From: Ruminococcus sp.
GTDB taxonomy: Bacteria > Bacillota > Clostridia > Oscillospirales > Ruminococcaceae
Direction: 5' to 3'
Length of the DNA: 46,170 nt
NCBI GenBank assembly: GCA_031262225.1
Contig: JAISIC010000025.1
Span: 1 to 46,170, forward strand
Part shown: one piece after another, positions 25,835 to 35,189 of the stretch
Numbering within the stretch: position 1 is the first letter of the stretch
Layout of the letters: the number at the start of each line of letters is the position of its first letter
Made by a program: the position numbers and the translations under genes
Notes under the pieces: model-generated
Told to the model about the DNA's origin: nothing
What the model saw: only the letters and a program-made list of their open reading frames with translations
Database searches by the model: none

Positions 25835-26839
25835 ATGGCTGTACTTGTAACCGGCGGCACAGGCTACATAGGCTCTGTGACCTGCGTGAAGCTCCTGCAG
25901 GCAGGCGAAGAGGTTGTCATTGCCGACAATCTTTCAAACAGCGACATCTCTGTCACCGACAGAATTAAGAAGATAACGGGCAAAAACTTTTCATTTTATA
26001 AGGCAGATGTCCGCGACAAGGCGGCGATGAGAGATATTTTCGCTAAACATAAGATTGAGGCTTGCATACATTTTGCAGGTCTGAAAGCCGTTTATGAATC
26101 AATTTCAAAGCCTCTTGAATATTATGATAATAACATCGGCGGCACGATAGCTCTCCTTGAGATAATGAAGGAAGCGAATGTAAAGAAGATAGTCTTTTCA
26201 TCATCTGCGACCGTTTACGGCAATAATGAGCCGCCCTTCTCCGAAGATATGGAGATCGGTCTTGAAACCACCAACCCGTACGGTACCACCAAGCTTTTCA
26301 TAGAAAAGATACTGGGGGATCTCGCTATATCCGACCCGGAATGGGGGGTTATGCTTCTTCGGTATTTCAATCCGATCGGTGCGGATGAGTCGGGGCTTTT
26401 GGGGGACGACCCGAACGGTATCCCTACAAACCTCATGCCATACATACAGCGGGTTGCAACGGGGAAGCTCCCGAAGCTTTTCATCTACGGCAACGACTAC
26501 GAAACACCTGACGGCACCTGCATCCGCGACTATATTCATGTTGCAGACCTTGCAAGAGGTCACATCAACGCGGTGTACAGGGTTCGCACTATGTCCGGAA
26601 TAGATATCTATAACCTGGGCACCGGAACGGGTTATTCCGTTCTTGATATAGTGAAAACTTTCATGAAGGTCAATGACATCGATGTTCCTTTTGAGTATGC
26701 ACCCAGAAGAGACGGCGACGTTGTTACCTCTTTTTGTGACCCGACAAAAGCTAAGCGTGAAATAGGCTTTACGACAGAAAAAACTCTCGACGATATGTGC
26801 AGGGACAGCTATAACTTTATTAAGAAGCTAACCAATTGA
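25835..26839 (+). CDS. galE: UDP-glucose/UDP-N-acetylglucosamine 4-epimerase
   Basis: Extended short-chain dehydrogenase of 334 residues. Motifs: NAD-binding GGTGYIG, catalytic Ser in SSSATVYG and YGTTK with the catalytic Tyr and Lys, and RYFNPIGA. It interconverts UDP-Glc/UDP-Gal. At the sugar-pocket gate (Tyr299 in E. coli, Cys307 in human) this protein has Ser299 in the TSFCDPTKA stretch. A small residue there is associated with acceptance of UDP-GlcNAc/UDP-GalNAc. As first gene of a Pel-type operon it would supply UDP-GalNAc for the polymer; that role is inferred. GalE is also found with pel genes in Bacillus cereus. Confidence 0.93.
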   Translation: MAVLVTGGTGYIGSVTCVKLLQAGEEVVIADNLSNSDISVTDRIKKITGKNFSFYKADVRDKAAMRDIFAKHKIEACIHFAGLKAVYESISKPLEYYDNNIGGTIALLEIMKEANVKKIVFSSSATVYGNNEPPFSEDMEIGLETTNPYGTTKLFIEKILGDLAISDPEWGVMLLRYFNPIGADESGLLGDDPNGIPTNLMPYIQRVATGKLPKLFIYGNDYETPDGTCIRDYIHVADLARGHINAVYRVRTMSGIDIYNLGTGTGYSVLDIVKTFMKVNDIDVPFEYAPRRDGDVVTSFCDPTKAKREIGFTTEKTLDDMCRDSYNFIKKLTN

Positions 26840-26853
26840 TATCGAAAGTATTA

Positions 26854-28803
26854 ATGAAGACTAATAAAAAACCTTTGGCTTTGTTTATAGTTATAGTACT
26901 GAGCGTGTCGCTTTTCGGGCTGTGCAAAGCCTTTGGGGCAGCAGCTGATTATCTTCCGAACGAAAACATAAAAAGCATCAGATTCACGGAAGATACAGCC
27001 GTTTATACAGATCCTTACCGCGGATTTTTCCGTGCTTACGATTTTGAAGACCTTAACCCGGACAGACTTGACCGAAGGCGTGCAGAAAATATATCTTTGA
27101 TCCTGCTTCGGATGAATCTGAGTGCGTTTAAAAACGGACCGATCGCCGACAAAGACCTTATGGATCTGCAAAACTCGCTTGATACTCTGCGGCAATGGGG
27201 TATGACGGTAATTTTCCGTCCCGTTTATGACAGAGTAGGTGCGGACAAACCGGAGCCTAAGGATATTAATATTATTCTCGGTCATATAACGCAAATGTGT
27301 GAGGTTCTGTCTGAAAACGAAGATATTCTCTTTGCCGTTCAGCCCGGGCTTTTAGGACCGTATGGCGAATGGCACGGATCATACTACGAAGACCCGAAAA
27401 CCGGAGTTATCTCCTTTGAAGTTCAATCGAAAATTGTAGATTCCTTTTACAGGCAGCTGCCATCTTCAGTGCCTTTGCAGCTTCGCCGTCCTTCTTTTAT
27501 ACGGGGGCTTACTGGCAATGCTCCTGTTACCGCTTCGGATGCATTCGGAACCTCTTTGGCTTCAAGGCTCGGCTACCACAACGACGCTCTGCTTTCAACA
27601 TACAACGACATGGGGACATACAGGGATGAAGCATATCCGCGAGGAGCCGAATACAACTGGACAAACGCTCATATGCAGTATCTTCCTGTCGTTGCCGAGG
27701 TCTGTAAACTTTCCGAATACTGCGAACCCGTTTCCGCCGCGAGGGAATTAGACCTTTTGAATGTTTCTTCGATAAACTCAACCCATCACCCCGACGTAAT
27801 GAACTACTGGAAGGAAGAAAAATACCGTAACGAACCTGCATATACCTACATTCAAAAAAAGCTCGGCTACAGATTTATACTAAACAAAGCAGGGTTTTCC
27901 ACCAACACATGGCAGGGGAATTTTCTGCACCTTAATTTACAGCTGACAAACGACGGATTCGGCAACCTCTTACGCCCCGTTGATTTTGAAATAGTTATGA
28001 CAGGTTCCGACAAAACATATACTGCATATATTGATGATGATGCGCGTTTTTGGGACGATGACACCGGAGTGCTTAACAAAGACTTTTATTTCAGTCTTCC
28101 TTCCGATATGCCGGAGGGGAGTTATACCGTTTCACTTCGGCTTTCTTCTACTTATGATTCGCTCAAAAACAACCCCGATTACAGTGTGAGATTCGCATCC
28201 GGAGGCGTATGGGACGCAAAAACCGGGCTTAATAATATAGGCAGCATAACAATCGGAAAGCCGAAAACCCCCGGGATCCCTGTGGCTTTGTTTGAAGAGA
28301 TAACCCGCGACGAAGCGTCGCGTCTTAACGATTCGAGCAAAGATTATGCCGGGACTGCCTCACATGACATAACCTATAAACCGCTGCAAAACACCGAAGC
28401 TATCACACAGGATACACCGCCTCAAAGCTCCGAACTGTTTGCGATTTATAAAGACGGCGAAAACCTGAAAATTGCACTAAACGGAATTGATGTAGAACAG
28501 AGACGGCACATTTTCATCAATACCGACCAAAACAGTAAAAACGGGTATACGCTTTCGGATAGATATACGGGATTTGACTTTATGATTGAAGGCAACAGGC
28601 TGTATAACTATACCGGAGAAGCCGGTTCAGATGACTGGTCATGGGAAAGAAACAGTTCATTTGACAGTGAAACAACGGGAAATTCTGTCCTGTTCACCGT
28701 AAAAACTTCGGTTTTGGAGGTAACCTCGCCAATAAAGATAACCGCAATCTACAGGGCGAATAGCGATAATTCAATTATTTACAGGATAGATTATACTGAT
28801 TAA
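26854..28803 (+). CDS. DUF4874/DUF4832-like exported protein, glycosidase-fold candidate
   Basis: A 649-residue protein with a signal peptide or signal anchor (about 8-30). The barrel-like N-terminal domain (about 45-300) contains YRGFFRAYDFEDLNP and LLGPYGEWHG, whose Glu172 is placed like a TIM-barrel acid. A C-terminal beta region follows (about 335-470, LNLQLTNDGFGNLLRP). The last 170 residues form a further beta-rich domain of unclear type. I assign it by remembered motif to the DUF4874/DUF4832 pair. I chose ATG 26854; an in-frame TTG overlapping the galE stop is possible. It may process the polysaccharide in place of the hydrolase domain missing from the PelA-like protein. That role is inferred. 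Confidence 0.65.
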   Translation: MKTNKKPLALFIVIVLSVSLFGLCKAFGAAADYLPNENIKSIRFTEDTAVYTDPYRGFFRAYDFEDLNPDRLDRRRAENISLILLRMNLSAFKNGPIADKDLMDLQNSLDTLRQWGMTVIFRPVYDRVGADKPEPKDINIILGHITQMCEVLSENEDILFAVQPGLLGPYGEWHGSYYEDPKTGVISFEVQSKIVDSFYRQLPSSVPLQLRRPSFIRGLTGNAPVTASDAFGTSLASRLGYHNDALLSTYNDMGTYRDEAYPRGAEYNWTNAHMQYLPVVAEVCKLSEYCEPVSAARELDLLNVSSINSTHHPDVMNYWKEEKYRNEPAYTYIQKKLGYRFILNKAGFSTNTWQGNFLHLNLQLTNDGFGNLLRPVDFEIVMTGSDKTYTAYIDDDARFWDDDTGVLNKDFYFSLPSDMPEGSYTVSLRLSSTYDSLKNNPDYSVRFASGGVWDAKTGLNNIGSITIGKPKTPGIPVALFEEITRDEASRLNDSSKDYAGTASHDITYKPLQNTEAITQDTPPQSSELFAIYKDGENLKIALNGIDVEQRRHIFINTDQNSKNGYTLSDRYTGFDFMIEGNRLYNYTGEAGSDDWSWERNSSFDSETTGNSVLFTVKTSVLEVTSPIKITAIYRANSDNSIIYRIDYTD

Positions 28804-28820
28804 TATGGGAACGCTTTAAT

Positions 28821-30959
28821 ATGAAAATTTTACTCTGCGGAACACTCGGATCTATTGCAACGGAGTTTGCGGAAAGTTTCTTGAAAAAGACCGACAGCGA
28901 CAGCCGCGACAGGCTTGTTATGCTGTCAGACCATATGCCGAAGCTTTCACGTGAAACTGCCGAACACAGTAAACTTAAGCTGTTCGGCTTTTCGCCTAAT
29001 GACAAAAATTTCATGACCACGCTTTCGGCTTTCTCCCCGGACACAATCATATACTTCTTAAAACGCTCCGAACAGCAGTTTACAAAGCGCGACAGAACAG
29101 GATCGGTTGAGGATCTTTCGACTGTGCTTTTTGCAGCTTCATCGGTCGCTGTATCTAATATAATCGTTGTTCACGGCGGAGAAGATTTGTCACCGAAAAA
29201 TCACCGGGGAAGTACCGACTACGAGCATATCCTTGATGCGGCACAGAGGATTATCACATCCTATCGCGAAAAGGGGATGCCCGTTATTTCTGTGCGTTTC
29301 CCTTATATCTATACCGTTTCATCCAAGCCTTCAAACGACTTGATGATTACCCGTACAGTTTTAGCTGCGAAGATAAAAAACAAGGTCGTCCTTCCCGGAA
29401 ATGCCGGGACAGAGACGGATTTCATCTGTGATCTTGATGCCGCCGCACTTCTTTATAACATCAGTGAAGAAGGTGTCGGTGCCGCAATTGAAAACGGCGG
29501 AACTGTGAATGTAACCTCGGGGCACCGCTTTGAAACTGCGGAACTTGAATATGGCTTAAAAGCTGTCTTCAAGGACCTATATGTAACATATAACGAAGAG
29601 CCGGTGATTCCTCCTCTTGATGAAACCTGTGCACGAACTGAATATAGTTTTATTGCTCTGCATAACCTTATTGACGATTTTCCGATAATTGTTTCGCAGA
29701 TTTTAGGTTATAAAGAGGTCGAGAGCAGATCAAAATGGTATCAAAAACTCTCAAATCGGAATTTCATGATAATCGAATATCCGATTGTCGCCGCCATTGC
29801 ACAGATTTTAGCCTCAACCTTCGACTCATCGCTCAACTACGGAATAATCGACATACGAATGCTTTTTGTGGTTGTGACCGGCTCTCTTTACGGCACATTT
29901 GTCGGTACTGTTTCCGCACTCTTAGCCTGCGTTTCGCTCTTCTTCTCCCCGAATTACGGTAGTCTCGACGTTATTCTTTATAATCCCGAAAACTGGGTTC
30001 CGTTTGCACTGTATCTTATAATCGGTTCGGTTTTAGGCTACACAAAGGATCGCAGAGACGAGGAAAAACGCATCTTTGAAGATGAAAAAGCGTATCTTCT
30101 CGACACCAACGACTATCTTTCCGGGATATGCAATGAAGCACTCATCAACAAAGAGAACTATAAAGAACAGCTTCTCGGTTACAAAGACAGCTTCGGCAAA
30201 GTTTTCTCGGCAGTCCGCAGACTTGATAACCAGATGTCTGAGTATGTTTATTCCGAGGCTATCGGAATCATCGAAGACATTCTTGACAATGAGACAATTG
30301 CTATCTATACCGTGGCTTCAAACGGCTACTACGCAAGACTTGCGATGAAATCCAAAAACCTTAAGACGATTGATAAATCGATTAAGATTGATAACCTGTC
30401 CGAAGCAAAAGATACCCTGCTTTCGGGGAAGGTCTGGTACAACAGCAACATGACACCCGGGCTTCCGTCCTATGCCGCACCGATCATGAGCGGCGGGAAG
30501 GTTGTCGCTTTCATATTCATCATGAAAGCAAAACTGAATCAGCTCAGCCTTTACTACTCGAATATATTCTCGGTGCTTTCTGGACTTGTTCAGGACGCAC
30601 TTGTAAGGGCAATCAAAGAAGAAAAAGCAGCAGAATCCATCACCTACATAGAGGGTACAAGAGTTCACTGCGAAGAAGCATTTAAGAAGATATACGATGC
30701 AAATATTCTTCTTGCCGAATCGGAGAAGATCGGACTTTCGCTGCTTGAAATTAACACCGCGGGCGGCGACATCGACGACATTTCAAGCCGTCTTGAGAAC
30801 AGTCTTCGTGAAACCGACACAATCGGCATTGTTTCCGACGAAAGAAGGCTTTTGGGCGTACAGCTTATCAATACCGTCGGCGATGACCTGAAATTTGTGC
30901 TTGGCAGGCTTACTGCGGCGGGAATTGCCGCTACTCCCGTAAAGGTATTTTCCAGATAA
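28821..30959 (+). CDS. pelD: PelD-like cyclic-di-GMP receptor fused to an SDR-like domain
   Basis: A 712-residue inner-membrane regulator. An SDR/epimerase-like domain (about 1-290) has a CGTLGSIA nucleotide-binding loop, but the active-site YxxxK is Y134-EHI-L138, so catalysis is doubtful. Hydrophobic segments follow (about 315-425), including GSLYGTFVGTVSALLACVS. A GAF-like domain (about 450-600) comes next, then a degenerate GGDEF domain (about 605-712). The GGDEF signature is absent (VSDERR). The inhibitory-site RxxD is kept as RETD (663-666), the motif through which Pseudomonas PelD binds cyclic-di-GMP and activates Pel export. It overlaps pelE by one base. Confidence 0.82.
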   Translation: MKILLCGTLGSIATEFAESFLKKTDSDSRDRLVMLSDHMPKLSRETAEHSKLKLFGFSPNDKNFMTTLSAFSPDTIIYFLKRSEQQFTKRDRTGSVEDLSTVLFAASSVAVSNIIVVHGGEDLSPKNHRGSTDYEHILDAAQRIITSYREKGMPVISVRFPYIYTVSSKPSNDLMITRTVLAAKIKNKVVLPGNAGTETDFICDLDAAALLYNISEEGVGAAIENGGTVNVTSGHRFETAELEYGLKAVFKDLYVTYNEEPVIPPLDETCARTEYSFIALHNLIDDFPIIVSQILGYKEVESRSKWYQKLSNRNFMIIEYPIVAAIAQILASTFDSSLNYGIIDIRMLFVVVTGSLYGTFVGTVSALLACVSLFFSPNYGSLDVILYNPENWVPFALYLIIGSVLGYTKDRRDEEKRIFEDEKAYLLDTNDYLSGICNEALINKENYKEQLLGYKDSFGKVFSAVRRLDNQMSEYVYSEAIGIIEDILDNETIAIYTVASNGYYARLAMKSKNLKTIDKSIKIDNLSEAKDTLLSGKVWYNSNMTPGLPSYAAPIMSGGKVVAFIFIMKAKLNQLSLYYSNIFSVLSGLVQDALVRAIKEEKAAESITYIEGTRVHCEEAFKKIYDANILLAESEKIGLSLLEINTAGGDIDDISSRLENSLRETDTIGIVSDERRLLGVQLINTVGDDLKFVLGRLTAAGIAATPVKVFSR

Positions 30960-31900
30960 TGAGTTTATTTGAAATCTTCGCATTAATCTATTTTATAACA
31001 ATTGCCGTTTGGGTGATTATCACACTTTTCAACATCTTAAGGCTTAAAGATGCAGTACCTCTTGCATCGCTGCCTGTTGTTATTGCTGTGCCTGTTTTCG
31101 GGTTTATATATGCTGTAATCGCAAGGTACAGCAAGCCTAAAAACATCGACCTTTTCGAGCTCAATACCCCCTATGAAATTTCGGAGATTTCAAAACATAT
31201 TGCCGAAGACAAAATGACAGGTATCACCGTTATTCCGTTTGAAGAATCGCTTGTTGTAAACGAGGCATCGACCCGCCACGAAATGATTTTGCAGGTCATA
31301 AGGAAAAATTCCGCAGATAACGTTCCACTTTTATCGGGTGCCCGAAAATCAACCGACACCGAGATAGCTCACTATGCTTCGGCAACGCTCATGAAGCTTC
31401 AAAGCACCTTTGAAAAGAAAATTCGCAACGCTCTGGATAGATTTTATGAAAAACCCGATGACCTCTTTACGATAAACAGGGCTGTTGATGCACTCAGGTC
31501 ATATATCGAAAGCAAGCTCCTTCACGGATATATGATGAACGAACAGCGCCTTACACTTAAAAAAATCCTTGATAAAAAGCTTATACTGATGCCGGAAAGC
31601 AAGAGCACCTATATCTATGCCGCACAAAACGCCATAGAGCTTGAAGATTTTGATTATGCAGAAGATATAATCGTGCGTTTTTGCAACCTCTTTGAAACCG
31701 ATGAACGCGGAGTATTCCTGCGGCTTGAAAAACATCTTGCAATGAGCGACACCGAAGGTTATAAACGTTCGGTTGCGGAGCTTGCAGACAGTAACATCAA
31801 CCTTACGGCACGCGGAAGAGAGCTGCTCAGATTTTTAGAAGCGGATATAAGCGAAGGCGGCTCGAGTGAAAACAGATTTGAAGAGCTTATCACTCTTTAA
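30959..31900 (+). CDS. pelE: PelE-like membrane protein
   Basis: A 313-residue protein with two N-terminal transmembrane helices (about 5-28 and 37-57) and a helical, TPR-like cytoplasmic region (about 130-300). PelE is an inner-membrane scaffold of the Pel synthesis complex that recruits PelD, PelF and PelG. The assignment rests on topology, length and its place directly after pelD, since sequence conservation is low in this family. The ATG overlaps the pelD stop as TAATG. No catalytic motif is seen. Confidence 0.72.
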   Translation: MSLFEIFALIYFITIAVWVIITLFNILRLKDAVPLASLPVVIAVPVFGFIYAVIARYSKPKNIDLFELNTPYEISEISKHIAEDKMTGITVIPFEESLVVNEASTRHEMILQVIRKNSADNVPLLSGARKSTDTEIAHYASATLMKLQSTFEKKIRNALDRFYEKPDDLFTINRAVDALRSYIESKLLHGYMMNEQRLTLKKILDKKLILMPESKSTYIYAAQNAIELEDFDYAEDIIVRFCNLFETDERGVFLRLEKHLAMSDTEGYKRSVAELADSNINLTARGRELLRFLEADISEGGSSENRFEELITL

Positions 31901-31924
31901 TATTTACGTTTAGGAATTAGGTCT

Positions 31925-33745
31925 ATGTCAAAAAAGTTTGAACGATTATTCTTCATAGCGGTACCGCTTATAGCGTTTGTCATTCTGGCGGTGCTCATAA
32001 TCTATCAGCGTGTGGGCGTATCGGAATATAAAGAACGCGAAACGCAGATCGGTTTTCTTCCCGAAGAAGCGGTGATGTCTGAAATTTCAGATTCCGGTGA
32101 TGAGTGTCTGTTTATCTACAGCAGCGAAGAAGACGCCGTATTATACGAAAATTTAACCTTTACACTGTGTGAAATGTGTGTTGACTTCACAGAATATGAC
32201 ATTTCGGGAGAAACGCCCTTCCCGGAACTGATAAACCATGAAACTTTAGTTGTAGCACTCGGAAACGGCGAACTTTTAGTACCGCACATAGATACAGTGA
32301 TAGATTGGGTTAAAGAGGGCGGCAATATACTGTTTGCCGGCCTCCCGGGTTACAGTGTAACATCCCTTTATCCCGACGAATTAGGGCTTCAGGTTTCGGA
32401 ATGGACCTTTATCGAACAGCGCTTCGCAAACTTTGAAAACGGTTTTTATACCGGGTCGGAAGGCAGAACATTTGATCTTGGTGCGGGTGGTGTCTCGCTT
32501 CTTGGCGGTAACTTTCTTTTGCTTCCCGCTGCCGAAGTTTATATGACTTCAAGCGGTGATCAGGGCAGCACCCCTATGGTATGGTCGGTTACGACGGGTG
32601 AAGGCAGGGTAACGGTAATAAACTATGACGTGCTTCGCAATCAAAGCGCACGCGGTATATTTGCTCAAAGCTATGCTCATACCGTTCCTGTTGCCGTTTG
32701 GCCGGTTATAAATGCCTCATCCTTCTTTATCGACGACTTCCCCGCACAGGTTCCGGAAGGCACGAACGAATTTTTGGATCGCGATTACGGCGTAACCATA
32801 GACTATTTTTACACTAATATCTGGTGGCCGGATATACAGCAAATCGGCGAAAAGTACGGTCTTAAATATACAGGGATATTTGTTGAAAGTTATGACGACG
32901 ATACACAAGCACCGTTTGAACGCCCTGCCGAGCTTGCAAAGCAGCGTTATTTCGGTCAGCTTCTTTTAGAAGCGGGCAATGAAATGGGAACCCGCGGTCA
33001 CAATCATCAGCCGCTTGTTCTCCGCGGCTTCGGGTTTAGGGCAAACGAAGGCTATAAGCACTGGGAATCCGCAGAAGATATAGTCGTTGGTTTTGAGGCT
33101 TCGCAAAACCTTATGAGCGAAATTTACGGCGGGATCATACCGAGCGTTTATGCACCTCCGGCTAATATATGGGATGAACAGACACGCTCGCTTTTAGTTG
33201 AAAATTTCCCGAATATAAAAGTGTTTTCGGGACTTTATTACGATACAATCTACGACAATTCACAGGATTTTGAAGTTGCCGATGACGGGCTTATTAACTT
33301 CCCGCGTATTGCTTCAAACTGTATTGTCAGCGATTATGACATGATGTTTATTCTAAGCGAACTCAATCTTCACTATGTCAACTCGCATTTTATGCATCCG
33401 GATGATGCGCTTGATGAAAGCCGCAGTGCAAAACAGGGATGGGAAGCAATGCGCGATTCGTATGAATCGCTGGCGGCACTCGTAACAGGCACGGGCATAA
33501 GGCAGCTTACGGCAAGCGAATCCGCAGCGGCAGTGCAGCGTTTTGACGCCCTTGATGTTGAGTTTACCTCGACCGACACTGCCATTACCGCAAACATAGG
33601 CGGATTTTACGATGAAGCATATCTTTTTGTACGATTAAATGAATCGTTCCCCGGGAGCGTCACGGGAGGAGAACTCACGCATCTTGACGGTTCGCTCTAT
33701 CTTTTGCGTGCCGATTCGGCACAGGTTGAGATAACATTGCAATAG
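31925..33745 (+). CDS. PelA-like polysaccharide deacetylase (DUF2194-type)
   Basis: A 606-residue membrane-anchored protein: one helix (about 9-29), a Rossmann-like domain (about 55-250) and a NodB-like barrel (about 255-500). The catalytic Asp pair lies in SSFFIDDFP (D270, D271). The second motif is TRGHNHQPL, with His359 and His361. A third, NSHFMHPDD, has His488 and His491. Gram-positive pel loci carry a deacetylase-only PelA lacking the glycoside hydrolase domain of Pseudomonas PelA, which fits here. It probably removes acetyl groups from GalNAc residues to make the chain cationic. Exact metal ligands are uncertain because the usual HxxxH spacing is altered. Confidence 0.78.
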   Translation: MSKKFERLFFIAVPLIAFVILAVLIIYQRVGVSEYKERETQIGFLPEEAVMSEISDSGDECLFIYSSEEDAVLYENLTFTLCEMCVDFTEYDISGETPFPELINHETLVVALGNGELLVPHIDTVIDWVKEGGNILFAGLPGYSVTSLYPDELGLQVSEWTFIEQRFANFENGFYTGSEGRTFDLGAGGVSLLGGNFLLLPAAEVYMTSSGDQGSTPMVWSVTTGEGRVTVINYDVLRNQSARGIFAQSYAHTVPVAVWPVINASSFFIDDFPAQVPEGTNEFLDRDYGVTIDYFYTNIWWPDIQQIGEKYGLKYTGIFVESYDDDTQAPFERPAELAKQRYFGQLLLEAGNEMGTRGHNHQPLVLRGFGFRANEGYKHWESAEDIVVGFEASQNLMSEIYGGIIPSVYAPPANIWDEQTRSLLVENFPNIKVFSGLYYDTIYDNSQDFEVADDGLINFPRIASNCIVSDYDMMFILSELNLHYVNSHFMHPDDALDESRSAKQGWEAMRDSYESLAALVTGTGIRQLTASESAAAVQRFDALDVEFTSTDTAITANIGGFYDEAYLFVRLNESFPGSVTGGELTHLDGSLYLLRADSAQVEITLQ

Positions 33746-33773
33746 TAAGTAACACGGTAAAGGTGATTAAATT

Positions 33774-35189
33774 TTGCGTACTTGTTTGATTTTAGAAGGG
33801 TGTTACCCTTACGTTCGCGGCGGCGTTTCAAGCTGGACACACCAGTTTATTCTTGCCATGCCCGAAACGGAATTTGTGCTGTGGCTTTTAGGTGCAGAAA
33901 GCAGCAAAAAAGGGCAGTTCAAATATGAGCTGCCGAAAAATGTTGTTGAAGTTCATGAGGTATTCCTTTCCGACGCTTATATCGATAACGGTAAAAAAAG
34001 CAAAATCCCCTCATTTACGCCATCCCAAGAAGTTGCTCTTTCGGAACTTCTAAACTGCGGCAATCCGGATTGGAACGTCATCTTCAAGATGTTTTCGGGA
34101 AATAAGGCAGCTCCGTCAACATTCCTTCGCAACGAAGTTTTTATCGAACAGGTGAACGCTCTCTGCGAGAAAAATTTTCAATATATTTCGTACTCCGATT
34201 TTTTCTACACCGTACGTTCAATGATGATACCTCTTATATTTCTTTTGATGCAGGATGTGCCGAAAGCCGACCTTTATCATTCCCTTGCAACCGGATATTG
34301 CGGGCTTATGGGGAGCATGGCATCCGAAAAATACAACGCTCCCTTTCTTGTTTCCGAGCACGGAATTTATACCCGCGAACGGGAAGAAGAGGTTTTACAG
34401 GCGGATTGGATTACGCCGTATCTGAAAAATCTTTGGATAGACCTCTTTTCGATGTTTTCAAAATGTGCCTATAACCATGCATATGCAGTGACATCGCTTT
34501 ACGGTGCGGCAAAAGATATCCAGCTTCAGCTTGGATGCAACGAGTCTAAGGCTTCGGTTATTCCAAACGGAGTCAGATACGAAGATTTTTCCGATATACC
34601 CGAAAAGATATCGGCAGAAAACGACAAAATATCCATCGGTGCTGTAGTTCGCTTTGCTCCGATTAAGGATATAAAAACAATGATTTATGCCTTCACGGAA
34701 CTTAAGCACAACTTCCCGAATGCCGAACTTGATATTTTAGGTGATATTGACAACGAAGAGTATTATCAGGAATGTGTATATCTTCTCGAGTTTTTAAATA
34801 TTTCGGACATAAACTTCGTCGGACAACAAAATGTCAAGACATATATTGGGAAGTTTGATTTTACAATCCTCACAAGCATATCCGAAGGTCTGCCCCTTGC
34901 TGTTTTGGAATCTATGGCGGCAGGGAGGCCGGTTGTGGCAACCGATGTGGGTGCTTGCAGAGAGATGCTTGAAAAGAACGATGAATATGAACGCTGCGGA
35001 ATAATCTGCCCGCCGATGGACACATCCGCTTTGACCTCCGCCATGTACAGGCTTTGCACCGACAGAGGATTGCGGCATGAAATGTCGCAAATCGGACGCG
35101 AACGTGCGAAAAAGTACTACGACTATGACAATGTTCTGCAAAAATATAAAGATATTTATGAAAAAGCTTTTGAAAAGGAGGCGGTATAG
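33774..35189 (+). CDS. pelF: PelF-like GT4 glycosyltransferase (TTG start)
   Basis: Cytoplasmic glycosyltransferase of 471 residues that builds the Pel chain from a UDP-sugar, probably UDP-GalNAc. The N-terminus LILEGCYPYVRGGVSSW is the PelF signature. The C-terminal half contains IGAVVRFAPIKDIKTMI and the retaining-GT EX7E motif EGLPLAVLE. The start is TTG at 33774 with AAGGTG about eight bases upstream, and no ATG lies near the conserved N-terminus. It is adjacent to pelG, with only an uncounted stop between them. Confidence 0.93.
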   Translation: MRTCLILEGCYPYVRGGVSSWTHQFILAMPETEFVLWLLGAESSKKGQFKYELPKNVVEVHEVFLSDAYIDNGKKSKIPSFTPSQEVALSELLNCGNPDWNVIFKMFSGNKAAPSTFLRNEVFIEQVNALCEKNFQYISYSDFFYTVRSMMIPLIFLLMQDVPKADLYHSLATGYCGLMGSMASEKYNAPFLVSEHGIYTREREEEVLQADWITPYLKNLWIDLFSMFSKCAYNHAYAVTSLYGAAKDIQLQLGCNESKASVIPNGVRYEDFSDIPEKISAENDKISIGAVVRFAPIKDIKTMIYAFTELKHNFPNAELDILGDIDNEEYYQECVYLLEFLNISDINFVGQQNVKTYIGKFDFTILTSISEGLPLAVLESMAAGRPVVATDVGACREMLEKNDEYERCGIICPPMDTSALTSAMYRLCTDRGLRHEMSQIGRERAKKYYDYDNVLQKYKDIYEKAFEKEAV

